A stretch of 64,000 nucleotides of DNA from Mycolicibacterium sp. lyk4-40-TYG-92 (GCF_030209435.1 NZ_JARVRX010000011.1:211187-275186), one strand, 5' to 3'. Shown: positions 33,154-42,086, counted from the stretch's first letter. Numbers and translations are program-made. The notes: a model not told the origin generated them from the letters alone.

Positions 33154-34263
33154 GTGAAGTTCACCAGCATCGGTAAAGCATTCGTCGTCACCGCAGCGGC
33201 CGCATCGCTTGCCGTCGGTATGACCGCATGTGGCAACGACAACAAGTCCGGCACCGCGTCGTCGTCCGGTTCCGCCTCGGCTGATTGCGGCGGCAAGAAC
33301 GCGCTGACCGCCGAGGGCTCGACCGCGCAGCAGAATGCGATCGCCGAGTTCAACAAGGCTTGGGGCCAGGTCTGCTCGGGCAAGAACCTGTCCTACAACG
33401 GCACCGGCTCGGGTGCCGGCCGCCAGCAGTTCATCGCCAAGCAGGTCGACTTCGCCGGTTCCGACTCGGCGCTGGCCAAGGAGCAGATCGAGAAGGCAGC
33501 CGAGCGCTGCGGTGGCAACCCGGCGTGGAACCTGCCGCTGGTCTTCGGCCCCGTCGCCCTGGCCTACCACCTCGAGGGCGTGAGCAAGCTGGTCATCAAC
33601 GCCGACGTGCTGGCCAAGATCTTCCAGGGCGAGATCAAGAAGTGGAACGACCCGGCCATCGCCGCGCTGAACGCCGGCACCACGCTGCCCGACACCGACA
33701 TCAAGCCGGTCTACCGTTCGGACTCGTCGGGCACCACCGACAACTTCCAGAAGTACCTGTCCGCCGCGGCTCCCGACACCTGGAAGAAGGGCGCCGGCAG
33801 CGAGTTCCAGGGCGGCGCCGGTGAGGGCGCGCAGAAGTCGGCCGGCGTCGTGCAGGCCGTCCAGGCCACCCCGGGCGCCATCGGCTACGTGGAGAAGAGC
33901 CCGGCCGCGGCCGCCGGACTGCCGTTCGCGCAGATCGACACCGGTTCGGGCGCAGTCGAACTGACCGACGACAACGCCAAGAAGGCCATTGCCTCCGCCA
34001 AGTTCGCCAAGGACGGCAACGACCTGGCCCTCGACCTGAAGTCGCTGTACTCGACCAAGGAAGCCGGCGCCTACCCGCTGGTGCTGGCCACCTACGAGAT
34101 CGTCTGCTCCAAGGGCTACGACGCCGACACCGCCGCCGCGGTGAAGTCGTTCCTGAAGGTCGCCGCCAACCAGGGTCAGGCCAACCTGTCGAAGGCGGGC
34201 TACATCCCGCTGCCCGACGCCTTCAAGTCGCGTCTGCTGCAGTCCGTCGACGCAATCGCTTAA
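33154..34263 (+). CDS. pstS: Phosphate-binding lipoprotein PstS
   Basis: 369-aa periplasmic phosphate receptor of the Pst ABC transporter. Signal peptide with lipobox VGMTAC (lipidated Cys near residue 25), then a Ser/Gly-rich linker. Phosphate-binding blocks: AEGSTAQQNA, GTGSGAGRQQF, VDFAGSDSAL and RSDSSGTTDNF. Start GTG 33154 after GTAGGA; an upstream in-frame ATG gives an implausible extension before the signal peptide. Followed by a strong hairpin and pstCAB. Confidence 0.96.
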   Translation: MKFTSIGKAFVVTAAAASLAVGMTACGNDNKSGTASSSGSASADCGGKNALTAEGSTAQQNAIAEFNKAWGQVCSGKNLSYNGTGSGAGRQQFIAKQVDFAGSDSALAKEQIEKAAERCGGNPAWNLPLVFGPVALAYHLEGVSKLVINADVLAKIFQGEIKKWNDPAIAALNAGTTLPDTDIKPVYRSDSSGTTDNFQKYLSAAAPDTWKKGAGSEFQGGAGEGAQKSAGVVQAVQATPGAIGYVEKSPAAAAGLPFAQIDTGSGAVELTDDNAKKAIASAKFAKDGNDLALDLKSLYSTKEAGAYPLVLATYEIVCSKGYDADTAAAVKSFLKVAANQGQANLSKAGYIPLPDAFKSRLLQSVDAIA

Positions 34264-34274
34264 GTAGCGCTGGC

Positions 34275-34310
34275 GCTCCGGTTCCATCGCAGCGAGGATG
34301 GAACCGGAGC
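34275..34310 (+). terminator. Strong hairpin between pstS and pstC
   Basis: Perfect 14-bp stem GCTCCGGTTCCATC (34275-34288) / GATGGAACCGGAGC (34297-34310), loop 8 nt, no T-run. Likely a partial terminator or 3'-end stabiliser that lets the binding protein be made in excess over the permease. Confidence 0.65.
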
Positions 34311-34335
34311 CCACGATCGTTAGGTTCCTGACAGG

Positions 34336-35367
34336 ATGACAGTGACAACACCGAACCCAGCTGACGCGGGGTCAGGGGAGGCGCTCGCCGCACCCTTCCC
34401 CACGCCGTCGCCGGTGGCCACCGACCCGTCAAAGGGGTCGAAAGTGCGCGTGGGCGACCGGGTTTTCCGTCTGCTCGCCGAGGGCTCCGGCGTTCTGATC
34501 GTCGCCCTCATCGCGGCCATCGGTGTGTTCCTGCTGTGGCGCGCCGTCCCGGCATTGGCCCGCAACAAGGAGAACTTCTTCACCTTCGGCGGCAACTGGG
34601 TCACCACCGACACCTCCGCGATGCACTTCGGCATCTTCGATCTGTTGCAGGTCACCGTCTTCGTGTCGGTGTTCGCGCTGCTGATCGCGATGCCGGTCGC
34701 CTTGGGTATCGCGATCTTCGTCACGCAGTACGCGCCGCGCCGGCTGTCCGGTCCGCTGGCGTATGTGGTGGACCTGCTGGCCGCGGTGCCGTCGATCGTC
34801 TACGGCGTGTGGGGCCTCTACGTGCTGGCACCCGTGCTCAAGCCATTGGCGTTGTGGCTCAACGAGAATCTCGACTGGCTGTTCCTGTTCAAGACCGGCA
34901 ATGCGTCGGTGGCCGGTGGCGGCACCATCTTCACCGCGGGCATCGTGCTCGCGGTGATGATCCTGCCGATCATCACCGCCGTGAGCCGTGAGGTCTTCAT
35001 CCAGACGCCACGCGGCCAGATCGAGGCCGCGCTGGCGCTGGGCGCCACCCGGTGGGAAGTGGTGCGCACCACGGTGCTGCCCTTCGGTCTTTCGGGCTAC
35101 ATCAGCGGTGCCATGCTCGGCCTCGGCCGCGCGCTCGGTGAGACCATCGCACTGCTGATCATCCTGCGCGGTACGCAGACGCAGTTCAGCTGGACCCTGT
35201 TCGACGGCGGCTACACGTTCGCCAGCAAGATCGCGGCCACCGCAAGCGAATTCAACGACCAGTACAAGGCGGGTGCCTACATCGCCGCCGGCCTGGTGTT
35301 GTTCATCCTGACGTTCGTGGTGAACTCCGCGGCGCGCGCCGTCGTGGCCGGAAGAGGGGCGAAATGA
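34336..35367 (+). CDS. pstC: Phosphate ABC transporter permease PstC
   Basis: 343 aa, six membrane helices. After a Pro/Ala-rich cytoplasmic N-terminus of about 35 residues comes GDRVFRLLAEGSGVLIVALIA. The permease EAA-type loop is QIEAALALGATRWEVVRTTVLPFGLSG, followed by LGRALGETIALLI. Partner of PstA and PstB. Its last 4 nt overlap pstA. Confidence 0.96.
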   Translation: MTVTTPNPADAGSGEALAAPFPTPSPVATDPSKGSKVRVGDRVFRLLAEGSGVLIVALIAAIGVFLLWRAVPALARNKENFFTFGGNWVTTDTSAMHFGIFDLLQVTVFVSVFALLIAMPVALGIAIFVTQYAPRRLSGPLAYVVDLLAAVPSIVYGVWGLYVLAPVLKPLALWLNENLDWLFLFKTGNASVAGGGTIFTAGIVLAVMILPIITAVSREVFIQTPRGQIEAALALGATRWEVVRTTVLPFGLSGYISGAMLGLGRALGETIALLIILRGTQTQFSWTLFDGGYTFASKIAATASEFNDQYKAGAYIAAGLVLFILTFVVNSAARAVVAGRGAK

Positions 35368-36290
35368 ACGCCAAGATGGCGGCGATGCTGGAGCGCCCGG
35401 TCAAGCACCAGTCGTTCGAAGGGGTGGGTCTGCGCCGGAAGGTGACCGACAACCTCGCGACGGTGCTCGTCAGCTTCTCGGTGCTCGTGGCGCTGATTCC
35501 GTTGGTGTGGGTGCTGTATTCCGTCATCACCAAGGGCTATAAGGCACTCACGTCGGCGGAGTGGTTCACGAACTCGCAGTCCGGCATGACGGCATTCGTC
35601 GAGGGCGGCGGCGCGTACCACGCCATTGTCGGCACCGTGCTGCAGGCGCTCGTGTGTGCCCTCATCTCGATCCCGATCGGCGTGATGGTGGCGGTGTACC
35701 TCGTCGAGTACGGCGCCGGCACCCGACTGGGCAAGGTCACCACCTTCATGGTCGACATCCTGACCGGTGTCCCGTCAATCGTCGCCGCACTGTTCATCTA
35801 CGCGCTGTGGGTGGCCACGTTGGGCTTCCAGCGCACAGGTTTCGCGGTGTCGCTGTCACTCGTGCTGCTGATGATCCCCGTCATCGTGCGGTCCACCGAG
35901 GAGATGCTGCGCATCGTCCCGATGGACTTGCGTGAAGCCAGCTACGCACTGGGCATTCCCAAGTGGAAAACCATTGTGCGCATTGTCATTCCGACAGCGC
36001 TGTCGGGCATCGTCACCGGCGTGATGCTGTCGCTGGCCCGCGTGATGGGTGAGACGGCCCCGCTGCTGGTCCTGGTGGGTTACGCACAGGCCATGAACTT
36101 CGACATGTTCGGCGGCTTCATGGGTTCGCTGCCGGGCATGATGTACGACCAGATCGGCGCCGGTGCCGGTGCCAACGAGGTCCCCACCGACCGGATGTGG
36201 GGCGCGGCGCTGACCCTGGTGCTGCTGATCGCGCTGCTGAATGTGGCAGCGCGGTTGGGCGCCAAGTTCTTTGCCCCCAAGAAAGTTTGA
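35364..36290 (+). CDS. pstA: Phosphate ABC transporter permease PstA
   Basis: 308 aa with six membrane helices. Permease loop DLREASYALGIPKWKTIVRIVIPTALSG, then RVMGETAPLLVLVG. YLVEYGAGTRLGK and DILTGVPSIVAALF are PstA-typical. Starts at an ATGA overlap with pstC; 16 nt before pstB. Confidence 0.96.
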   Translation: MNAKMAAMLERPVKHQSFEGVGLRRKVTDNLATVLVSFSVLVALIPLVWVLYSVITKGYKALTSAEWFTNSQSGMTAFVEGGGAYHAIVGTVLQALVCALISIPIGVMVAVYLVEYGAGTRLGKVTTFMVDILTGVPSIVAALFIYALWVATLGFQRTGFAVSLSLVLLMIPVIVRSTEEMLRIVPMDLREASYALGIPKWKTIVRIVIPTALSGIVTGVMLSLARVMGETAPLLVLVGYAQAMNFDMFGGFMGSLPGMMYDQIGAGAGANEVPTDRMWGAALTLVLLIALLNVAARLGAKFFAPKKV

Positions 36291-36306
36291 GCAGGAGTAC
36301 GGGATA

Positions 36307-37083
36307 ATGGCCAAGCGTCTGGATCTCAAGGATCTCAACATCTATTACGGTTCCTTCCACGCCGTGCAGAGCGTCAGCCTGTCGGTGGAGCCGCGCAGCG
36401 TGACGGCGTTCATCGGACCGTCGGGTTGCGGCAAGTCCACAGTGCTGCGCACCCTCAACCGCATGCACGAGGTGATCCCGGGCGCCCGCGCCACCGGCTC
36501 GGTGCTGCTCGACGGTGACGACATCTACGCCGCCGGCGTGGACCCCGTCGGCGTGCGCAAGACCATCGGCATGGTGTTCCAGCGCCCGAACCCGTTCCCC
36601 ACCATGTCCATTCGCGACAACGTGGTGGCCGGGCTGAAGCTGCAGGGCGTGCGCAACAAGAAGACGCTCGACGAGGTCGCCGAGCGATCGCTCAAGGGCG
36701 CCAACCTGTGGAACGAGGTCAAGGACCGTCTCGACAAGCCCGGCGGTGGTCTCTCGGGTGGTCAGCAGCAGCGGTTGTGCATCGCCCGCGCCATCGCGGT
36801 GCAGCCCGACGTGCTGCTGATGGACGAGCCGTGCTCGGCGCTCGACCCGATCTCGACGCTCGCCATCGAGGACCTGATCGCAGAACTGAAGCAGGACTTC
36901 ACGATTGTGATCGTCACGCATAACATGCAGCAGGCCGCGCGGGTGAGCGACCAGACGGCGTTCTTCAACCTCGAGGCCACCGGCAAGCCCGGCCAACTGA
37001 TCGAGATCGACGACACCGAGAAGATCTTCTCCAACCCGACCAAGAAAGCCACCGAGGACTACATCTCCGGCCGCTTCGGTTAG
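36307..37083 (+). CDS. pstB: Phosphate ABC transporter ATPase PstB (PhoT)
   Basis: 258-aa ATPase. Walker A GPSGCGKST, Q-loop MVFQRPNPFPTMSI, signature LSGGQQQRL, Walker B VLLMDEPCSALDP and H-loop IVIVTHNMQQA. AGGAGT upstream of ATG 36307. In M. tuberculosis, as I recall, only the ATPase (phoT) stands at this place after mshD; here the whole pst operon does. The 3' end overlaps the convergent MarR gene by 4 nt. Confidence 0.97.
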   Translation: MAKRLDLKDLNIYYGSFHAVQSVSLSVEPRSVTAFIGPSGCGKSTVLRTLNRMHEVIPGARATGSVLLDGDDIYAAGVDPVGVRKTIGMVFQRPNPFPTMSIRDNVVAGLKLQGVRNKKTLDEVAERSLKGANLWNEVKDRLDKPGGGLSGGQQQRLCIARAIAVQPDVLLMDEPCSALDPISTLAIEDLIAELKQDFTIVIVTHNMQQAARVSDQTAFFNLEATGKPGQLIEIDDTEKIFSNPTKKATEDYISGRFG

Positions 37084-37613
37084 GGCTCGCGAGGCTTCTG
37101 CTGGGCAGGGACGAGGCGCACGCCGTCGCGGTCGGCGGCCAGCAGGTCCTGCAGCATCCGGTCCAGCACCGCCAGCTCGGCGGCGGTGTAGCGCGACAGG
37201 AAGTCGTACCTGCCGGCGTCCATCTCGTCGTGCATGCGCTGGTGTACCTCGATGAGGAGTTTCCCGTCCGGGGTGGGGTTCAGCTGCAGCTCTTTGCGAT
37301 TACCCGGCACCGGTGACCTGCTGACCAGCCCGGCATCGACCAGACGCTGCACATGCTTGGACACCGTGCCCTTGAGCTGCCCGGAGCGGGCGGCCAGCCC
37401 CACCACGCTGATCGGCCCGTCGGCGAGCACCGCCAGCAGATGCAGGCTGAGGGTGGGCAGCTCACGCACGGCGCGTTCAAGCCGCGCCGGACAGCGTTCG
37501 GCAAGGTAGTCGCGTTCGGCATCGCTCTCGTCGGTGTCGAACTTGTCCGCCACCGCACCCACCAGTGCACTGATCTCGGTGATCAACGCAGACTTGGTTT
37601 TCACGGAAACCAT
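37080..37613 (-). CDS. MarR family transcriptional regulator
   Basis: 177 aa; winged helix at residues about 55-125 (ISVVGLAARSGQLKGTVSKHVQRLVDAGLVSRSP followed by a beta-wing with RKELQLNPTPDGKLL). Divergent from a quinone-oxidoreductase-like gene. Two copies of GTTTY-N4-GAAAC lie in the gap, one overlapping its own start, so autoregulation and control of the neighbour are likely. Ligand unknown. Confidence 0.85.
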   Translation of the reverse strand: MVSVKTKSALITEISALVGAVADKFDTDESDAERDYLAERCPARLERAVRELPTLSLHLLAVLADGPISVVGLAARSGQLKGTVSKHVQRLVDAGLVSRSPVPGNRKELQLNPTPDGKLLIEVHQRMHDEMDAGRYDFLSRYTAAELAVLDRMLQDLLAADRDGVRLVPAQQKPREP

Positions 37614-37656
37614 CTTGCCATCCCGGCTGTGCGCGGCATATAGTTTCCAAAGAAAC
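37596..37656. promoter_or_regulatory. Paired MarR operators
   Basis: GTTTTCACGGAAAC (37597-37610) reaches the MarR start codon, and GTTTCCAAAGAAAC (37643-37656) lies 23 nt before the oxidoreductase ATG. Both fit GTTTY-N4-GAAAC; centres are 46 nt apart. Confidence 0.6.
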
Positions 37657-37678
37657 CATTTCGATCTGAGGAGCGCGC

Positions 37679-38653
37679 ATGAAAGCAGCGGTCGTGCACG
37701 AGTGGGGCCGGCAGCCCCGGTACCTGGATTTTCCCGAACCCCAGCCGCGCGACGGCGCCGTCATCGCCACCGTGGAGGCGTCGGCACTGACCAACCTCAG
37801 CCGCATGGTGATCATGGGAAAGCACTACAGCAGCAAGGAGATTCAGCTACCAGCCATCGCCGGGGTGGACGGTGTTGCCCGCCTCGATGACGGCTCCCGG
37901 GTGTACACCGCGTCGCTGGCACCGTACGGGCTGATGGCCGAACGCACCCTCGTCAACCCGGCCGACGCCGTCCTGGTGCCCGAGCACGTCGACTCCATCA
38001 CTGCAGCCGCGGTACCCAATCCCGGCATGTCGGCGTGGATGAGCCTGGACTACGCCGCCCAGACCAAACCCGGCGACCACGTGCTGGTCCTCGGCGCCAC
38101 CGGCGTCACGGGATCACTGGCCGTGCAGTTGGCCAAGTTCGTGTTCGGGGCCGGACGCGTTGTGGTGGCCGGCCGCAACCCCGAACGACTGGAGTGGCTC
38201 CGCACTGTCGGGGCCGACGACGTCATCACACTCGGGTCGGCCGATCTCACGGAAAGCGTTGTCGCCCAACACTCGGCGCAGCCCTTCGATGCCGTCATCG
38301 ACTACCTCTGGGGCATGCCCGCACAGCAGACCCTCGCTGCCCTGGCCGCCGCGCATCCGTCGGCCCACTTCCACGCCACGCGCTTCATCCAGGTCGGGTC
38401 GATGACCGGCGCGAGCATCGACATCGACGCTGCAACATTGCGCAGCACCGGAATCACGCTCCAGGGCGTGGGCATCGGCAGCGTCCCGCCAGAGGCGCTA
38501 CGGCGTGCGCGCACCGAAGGTCTGCCCCGCTTGTTCGCGATGCTCGACGCCGGCGAACTACAGCTGACCACCGTAGCCCGCCCGCTCGCCGGCATCGAAA
38601 GTGTCTGGGCGGCAAAGGAACCCTCCGGCACCCGAGTCGTCATCACGCCCTGA
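37679..38653 (+). CDS. Zinc-free MDR-family oxidoreductase (quinone-oxidoreductase-like)
   Basis: 324 aa, medium-chain dehydrogenase fold. The N-terminal GroES-like part is MKAAVVHEWGRQPRYLDFPEP; the NADPH-binding motif is VLVLGATGVTGSLAVQLAK with VVVAGRNPERLEWL. Zinc-binding cysteines are absent. Reduction of a quinone or enone is the likely activity; substrate unknown. GAGGAG precedes the ATG. Under probable control of the divergent MarR protein. Overlaps the convergent MFS gene by 11 nt. Confidence 0.83.
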   Translation: MKAAVVHEWGRQPRYLDFPEPQPRDGAVIATVEASALTNLSRMVIMGKHYSSKEIQLPAIAGVDGVARLDDGSRVYTASLAPYGLMAERTLVNPADAVLVPEHVDSITAAAVPNPGMSAWMSLDYAAQTKPGDHVLVLGATGVTGSLAVQLAKFVFGAGRVVVAGRNPERLEWLRTVGADDVITLGSADLTESVVAQHSAQPFDAVIDYLWGMPAQQTLAALAAAHPSAHFHATRFIQVGSMTGASIDIDAATLRSTGITLQGVGIGSVPPEALRRARTEGLPRLFAMLDAGELQLTTVARPLAGIESVWAAKEPSGTRVVITP

Positions 38654-40055
38654 TGTTTGGCTGCCGATTCGTTCGGTGAATGAGCGTGGCTCCGCCCAGT
38701 GCGCCGACCGCACAGATGGTGAGCGCGGCGAACACGGTATGGAAAGCGGCAGTGGTGTTCGGAAGTCGGGATGCGATCAGGACGGCGCAGATCGCTCCGC
38801 CGAGCGAGCCGCCGATCCGTTGAATGATGTTGATCTGGGTGATGGCGTCCGGAAGCTGCGCCGCGGTCACGGCTGCGTAAGCGGCGACGCCCGCCGGAGT
38901 GGCCACCATGGCGACGGCGGCTCCGTACGCGATCAGCATGGGCTGAATGATCCAACCGCGAGCGTCCACCGGCAGGATCATGAACGGCGCCGTGGTTGCC
39001 ACCGCGATGACGGAACCGACGAGCGAGACCCTGGCCGGGCCGTAACGGTCGATCCATCTCCCGGTGAGTGGTGCGAACACGACGGTCGCGGCCGCCACGC
39101 CGAAGAGGCTCAGGCCGGCGTGGATCGGGTCCAGGTGTCGGCCGATTTGGAAGTACAGCGTCTGCACAATGCCGCTGCCGAAGACCAATGCTCCGGAAAA
39201 GATCGCCGCGATGGCGCCGGCACGGTAAGCGGCGTTGCGGTAGAGGCGCACATCCAGCAGCGGGTCGGCGGTCCGGGAGGCGTGGGCGACGAACCAGGCC
39301 AGCGCGGCGATCCCGGCCGCCGCGGCTGCGGCGGTGGTGGCACTGATCGTTCCAGAGTTGCCCCATTCGGTCAGCGACAACACGACCAGTGGCATCCCGA
39401 TGGTGACCAGCGCGAGCCCCGCCTTGTCGATGCCCTTGGTCTCGGCAGGTACCCCGCGGGGGATGTAGCGGCGACCCAGGACCAGCCCCACGGCGCCGAT
39501 GGGCAGGTTGATCGCGAAGAGCCACGGCCACGGCAACGCGTGCAGGAGGAGGCCACCGACGAGGGGGCCGATCGCCGGCGCCGCGCCGACGGCGATGCCG
39601 AGGGTCCCCATCACGCGACCGAGACGGTCTGGTCCGACGGCTTGGCCGAGCAGGGTCTGTCCGGCGGGGATGAGCACGCCTCCGGCAAGCCCTTGCAGGA
39701 CTCGTGCGGAGATCAGCAGACCGATGCTCGGTGCCAGGGCACAGAGCCCGGAGGCCAGGGTGAAGCCGGCCAGTGCCGTCAGCCAGACCCGCCCGGTGCC
39801 GAACCGGCGGCTCAGCCAGCCGGCCAGCGGAAGCGAAAGTCCAAGCGCGAGCAGGTAGCCGCTGGCCACCCATTGGGTTTCGCCGAGCGATGCGTCGAGG
39901 TCGCGGCTGATGGTGTCCAGACCGATGTTGACCAGGGATGCGTCGAGACCGCTGGCGAACGCACCGAAGACGACAACCCAGCACATCCGCCACGTCGTCC
40001 GATCGATCGGCGCAGCTCGGTTCGTCGCGTCGGGCCTGATCTGTGCCCGGCTCAC
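38643..40055 (-). CDS. MFS drug:H+ antiporter, DHA2 (EmrB/QacA) type
   Basis: 470 aa with about 14 membrane helices. DHA2 motifs: LDASLVNIGLDTISRDL in helix 1, WVASGYLLALGLSLPLAGWLSRRFG (motif A), and RVLQGLAGGVLIPAGQ. GTG start overlaps the stop of the FMN reductase gene (GTGA), so the two are an operon under the divergent TetR. Exports an unknown drug or metabolite. Confidence 0.9.
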   Translation of the reverse strand: MSRAQIRPDATNRAAPIDRTTWRMCWVVVFGAFASGLDASLVNIGLDTISRDLDASLGETQWVASGYLLALGLSLPLAGWLSRRFGTGRVWLTALAGFTLASGLCALAPSIGLLISARVLQGLAGGVLIPAGQTLLGQAVGPDRLGRVMGTLGIAVGAAPAIGPLVGGLLLHALPWPWLFAINLPIGAVGLVLGRRYIPRGVPAETKGIDKAGLALVTIGMPLVVLSLTEWGNSGTISATTAAAAAAGIAALAWFVAHASRTADPLLDVRLYRNAAYRAGAIAAIFSGALVFGSGIVQTLYFQIGRHLDPIHAGLSLFGVAAATVVFAPLTGRWIDRYGPARVSLVGSVIAVATTAPFMILPVDARGWIIQPMLIAYGAAVAMVATPAGVAAYAAVTAAQLPDAITQINIIQRIGGSLGGAICAVLIASRLPNTTAAFHTVFAALTICAVGALGGATLIHRTNRQPNIRA

Positions 40056-40678
40056 GGTTCGGCTCGCTCCCGCAACGGGCGCAGGACGCGCGCCCAGTCG
40101 ACGATCTCGTCGAGCATCCGGTTCAACACGCCGCTGTGGTGCTCAGCTGGTGCGAACGTGCCGGGCTCGGTCATGTCCGGGATGTCGAAGTCGGTGAACA
40201 AGCCGAGCGCGACCTGTGTACGCACCGTGGCGACTTTCACCTCGGCCAAGGTCAACCGCAGGTGCTCCACCGCGCGGGTGCCGCCGCTCAGCCCGTAACT
40301 GACAAACCCGGCGACTTTGTCGTTCCATTCGGCGAACAGGAAATCGATCGCGTTCTTGAGCACCGCCGGCATCGAATGGTTGTACTCAGGAGTGACGAAG
40401 ATGAAGCCGTCGAACCGGGCCACCGTCGCCGCCCACTGTTTGGTGTGGCTGTTGCGGTATTCGCCGATCGCCGCGGGCATCGGCTCATCCAGGAGCGGCA
40501 GGTCGAACTGGGTCAGATCGACAATCTCGACAGCTGCATGCTTGCCGAGGTGCGCCGCGGCGGCCTCCAACACCCAATCGGCGACCTGGGGGCTTCGTCG
40601 GCCCGGCCGGGTGCTTCCCAGCACGATGGCGAGGCGGACAGGGTGGTGTGGGTTCTGCGTCACGTGTGTCATGTCCAT
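40052..40678 (-). CDS. NADPH-dependent FMN reductase-like flavoprotein
   Basis: About 208 aa, flavodoxin fold: LAIVLGSTRPGRRSPQVADWVLE (FMN phosphate loop), FIFVTPEYNHSMPAVLKNAIDFL (PEYN motif) and SYGLSGGTRAVEHLR. Reduces flavin, quinone, azo or nitro compounds using NADPH; true substrate unknown. Start ATG 40678 or 40672. Together with the MFS pump and the TetR regulator it looks like a detoxification cassette. Confidence 0.88.
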   Translation of the reverse strand: MDMTHVTQNPHHPVRLAIVLGSTRPGRRSPQVADWVLEAAAAHLGKHAAVEIVDLTQFDLPLLDEPMPAAIGEYRNSHTKQWAATVARFDGFIFVTPEYNHSMPAVLKNAIDFLFAEWNDKVAGFVSYGLSGGTRAVEHLRLTLAEVKVATVRTQVALGLFTDFDIPDMTEPGTFAPAEHHSGVLNRMLDEIVDWARVLRPLRERAEP

Positions 40679-40680
40679 CA

Positions 40681-40723
40681 AAGTACAACGATCATTGCAT
40701 TGGTTGCAATGATCGTTGTACTT
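40681..40723. promoter_or_regulatory. 19-bp perfect inverted repeat, TetR operator
   Basis: Left arm AAGTACAACGATCATTGCA (40681-40699), 5-nt spacer, right arm TGCAATGATCGTTGTACTT (40705-40723): no mismatch. Each arm contains the near-palindrome CAAYGATCRTTG, so two repressor dimers may bind. It fills the gap between the FMN reductase and TetR starts. Confidence 0.8.
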
Positions 40724-40738
40724 GGGCAGACTTAAGCC

Positions 40739-41347
40739 GTGCCTACCGTGAGAGCCGACAAGCAACGCGATCTGCTGGACGGGGCCCTGCGCGTCTTCGC
40801 CCGCGACGGGTACAGCCGCGCCAGCATCGACGCCCTCGCGCAGGCGGCCGGCGTGTCGACCCGCACGATCTACAACCACTACGGGGACAAAGCGGGTTTG
40901 TTCAAGGCAGTGATCCTCGATAGTGCGACCCGGGTCGCGGAGCACGAGATCGCCCTCGCTGATCGGCTACTCGGGCGCATCGTCGACCTGGAACGCGACC
41001 TCGTCACCTTCGGGATCGCCTGGTCAACGCCAGACCCGGCCACGGCCGACCATTTCGCGCTCGTCCGGCAGATCCGGGCCGACTCGGCCCACATCGACCC
41101 CGACACCCTCGCTGCGTGGCAGGATGCCGGGCCCATCCGAGTGCGCCGCGCCCTGGCCGTCCACCTGAAAGCGCACGCCGCCGCGGGTCTGCTGCACATC
41201 GACGATGCGGATATTGCCGCGCTGCACCTGGTTCAACTCACCGCGGGCAGTGTCGCTGCCGCGTCCGACATCAGCGCAGAACACGTCGTCCGTGCCGGCA
41301 TCAGCGCGTTCCTCGGCGCCTACCGACCAGAACACGCCCGCCGCTGA
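40739..41347 (+). CDS. TetR family regulator
   Basis: 202 aa. Helix-turn-helix at residues about 8-55: RDLLDGALRVFARDGYSRASIDALAQAAGVSTRTIYNHYGDKAGLF. The C-terminal region matches the TetR_C_7 (AefR-like) type. GTG start at 40739. Divergent from the FMN reductase-MFS operon across the 19-bp inverted repeat. Confidence 0.87.
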   Translation: MPTVRADKQRDLLDGALRVFARDGYSRASIDALAQAAGVSTRTIYNHYGDKAGLFKAVILDSATRVAEHEIALADRLLGRIVDLERDLVTFGIAWSTPDPATADHFALVRQIRADSAHIDPDTLAAWQDAGPIRVRRALAVHLKAHAAAGLLHIDDADIAALHLVQLTAGSVAAASDISAEHVVRAGISAFLGAYRPEHARR

Positions 41348-41376
41348 AACCGGCGGGCGTCCGCAGCAAAGACGGC

Positions 41377-42045
41377 CTAGCGGATTGTGGGCAGGCCGTC
41401 GTCGTCGGAGAAACGGCCGGTGACCTGGAAGATCACCCGGCGCGCGACCTCGACGGCGTGGTCGGCGAAGCGTTCGTAGAAGCGGCTGAGCAGCGTCACG
41501 TCGACCGCCGCGGTCACGCCGTGCTTCCACTCGCGGTCCATCATCACGCTGAACAGATGACGGTGCAGGTCATCCATCGCGTCGTCTTCTTCCTGGATGC
41601 GGGCGGCGCGCTCGGGGTCCTGGGTGAGGAGCACCTCTTGCGCGGTGTTGCCCAATTCGACTGCCAGGCGGCCCATTTCGGCGAAGTAGCCGTTGACCTC
41701 CTCGGGCAGTGCGTGCTGCGGGTGCCGGCGTCGGGCGATCTTGGCGACGTGCAGCGCCAGCGCGCCCATGCGGTCGACGTCGGCGACGATCTGGATGGAG
41801 CCGACGACGGAGCGCAGGTCACCGGCGACCGGGGACTGCAGGGCCAGCAGGACGAAGGCCTGCTCCTCGGCCTGCGCGCTCAGGGTGGCGATGTTTTCGT
41901 GGTCGGAGATGACCTGCTCGGCCAGCACCAGATCGGCCTGCAGCAGGGCCTGGGTCGCGCGCTCCATGGCAACACCCGCCAGTCCGCACATCTCGCCCAG
42001 GCGGTTGGTCAGGCCTTCAAGCTGCTCGTGGTACGCGGTACGCAT
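41377..42045 (-). CDS. phoU: Phosphate transport regulator PhoU (PhoY type)
   Basis: 222-aa helical-bundle protein, two three-helix repeats: LTNRLGEMCGLAGVAMERATQALL and a second MGRLAVELGNTAQEVLLTQD. Metal-binding (E/D)xxxD-type residues lie in ADVDRMGALALHVAKIARRRHP. Inhibits phosphate signalling through the SenX3-RegX3 type system when Pst is saturated. Lies 4 kb from pstSCAB. An 11-nt direct repeat is upstream. Confidence 0.94.
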   Translation of the reverse strand: MRTAYHEQLEGLTNRLGEMCGLAGVAMERATQALLQADLVLAEQVISDHENIATLSAQAEEQAFVLLALQSPVAGDLRSVVGSIQIVADVDRMGALALHVAKIARRRHPQHALPEEVNGYFAEMGRLAVELGNTAQEVLLTQDPERAARIQEEDDAMDDLHRHLFSVMMDREWKHGVTAAVDVTLLSRFYERFADHAVEVARRVIFQVTGRFSDDDGLPTIR

Positions 42046-42086
42046 GCGCTCCAGACTACTTTCTGGCCATGAGACGTGCCGTGATC

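Noticed and set aside
38601..40298. 565-codon plus-strand frame opposite the MFS gene
   Set aside because: Rich in Gly, Asp, Gln and Arg with no hydrophobic or domain pattern; the minus strand encodes a clear 14-helix transporter.
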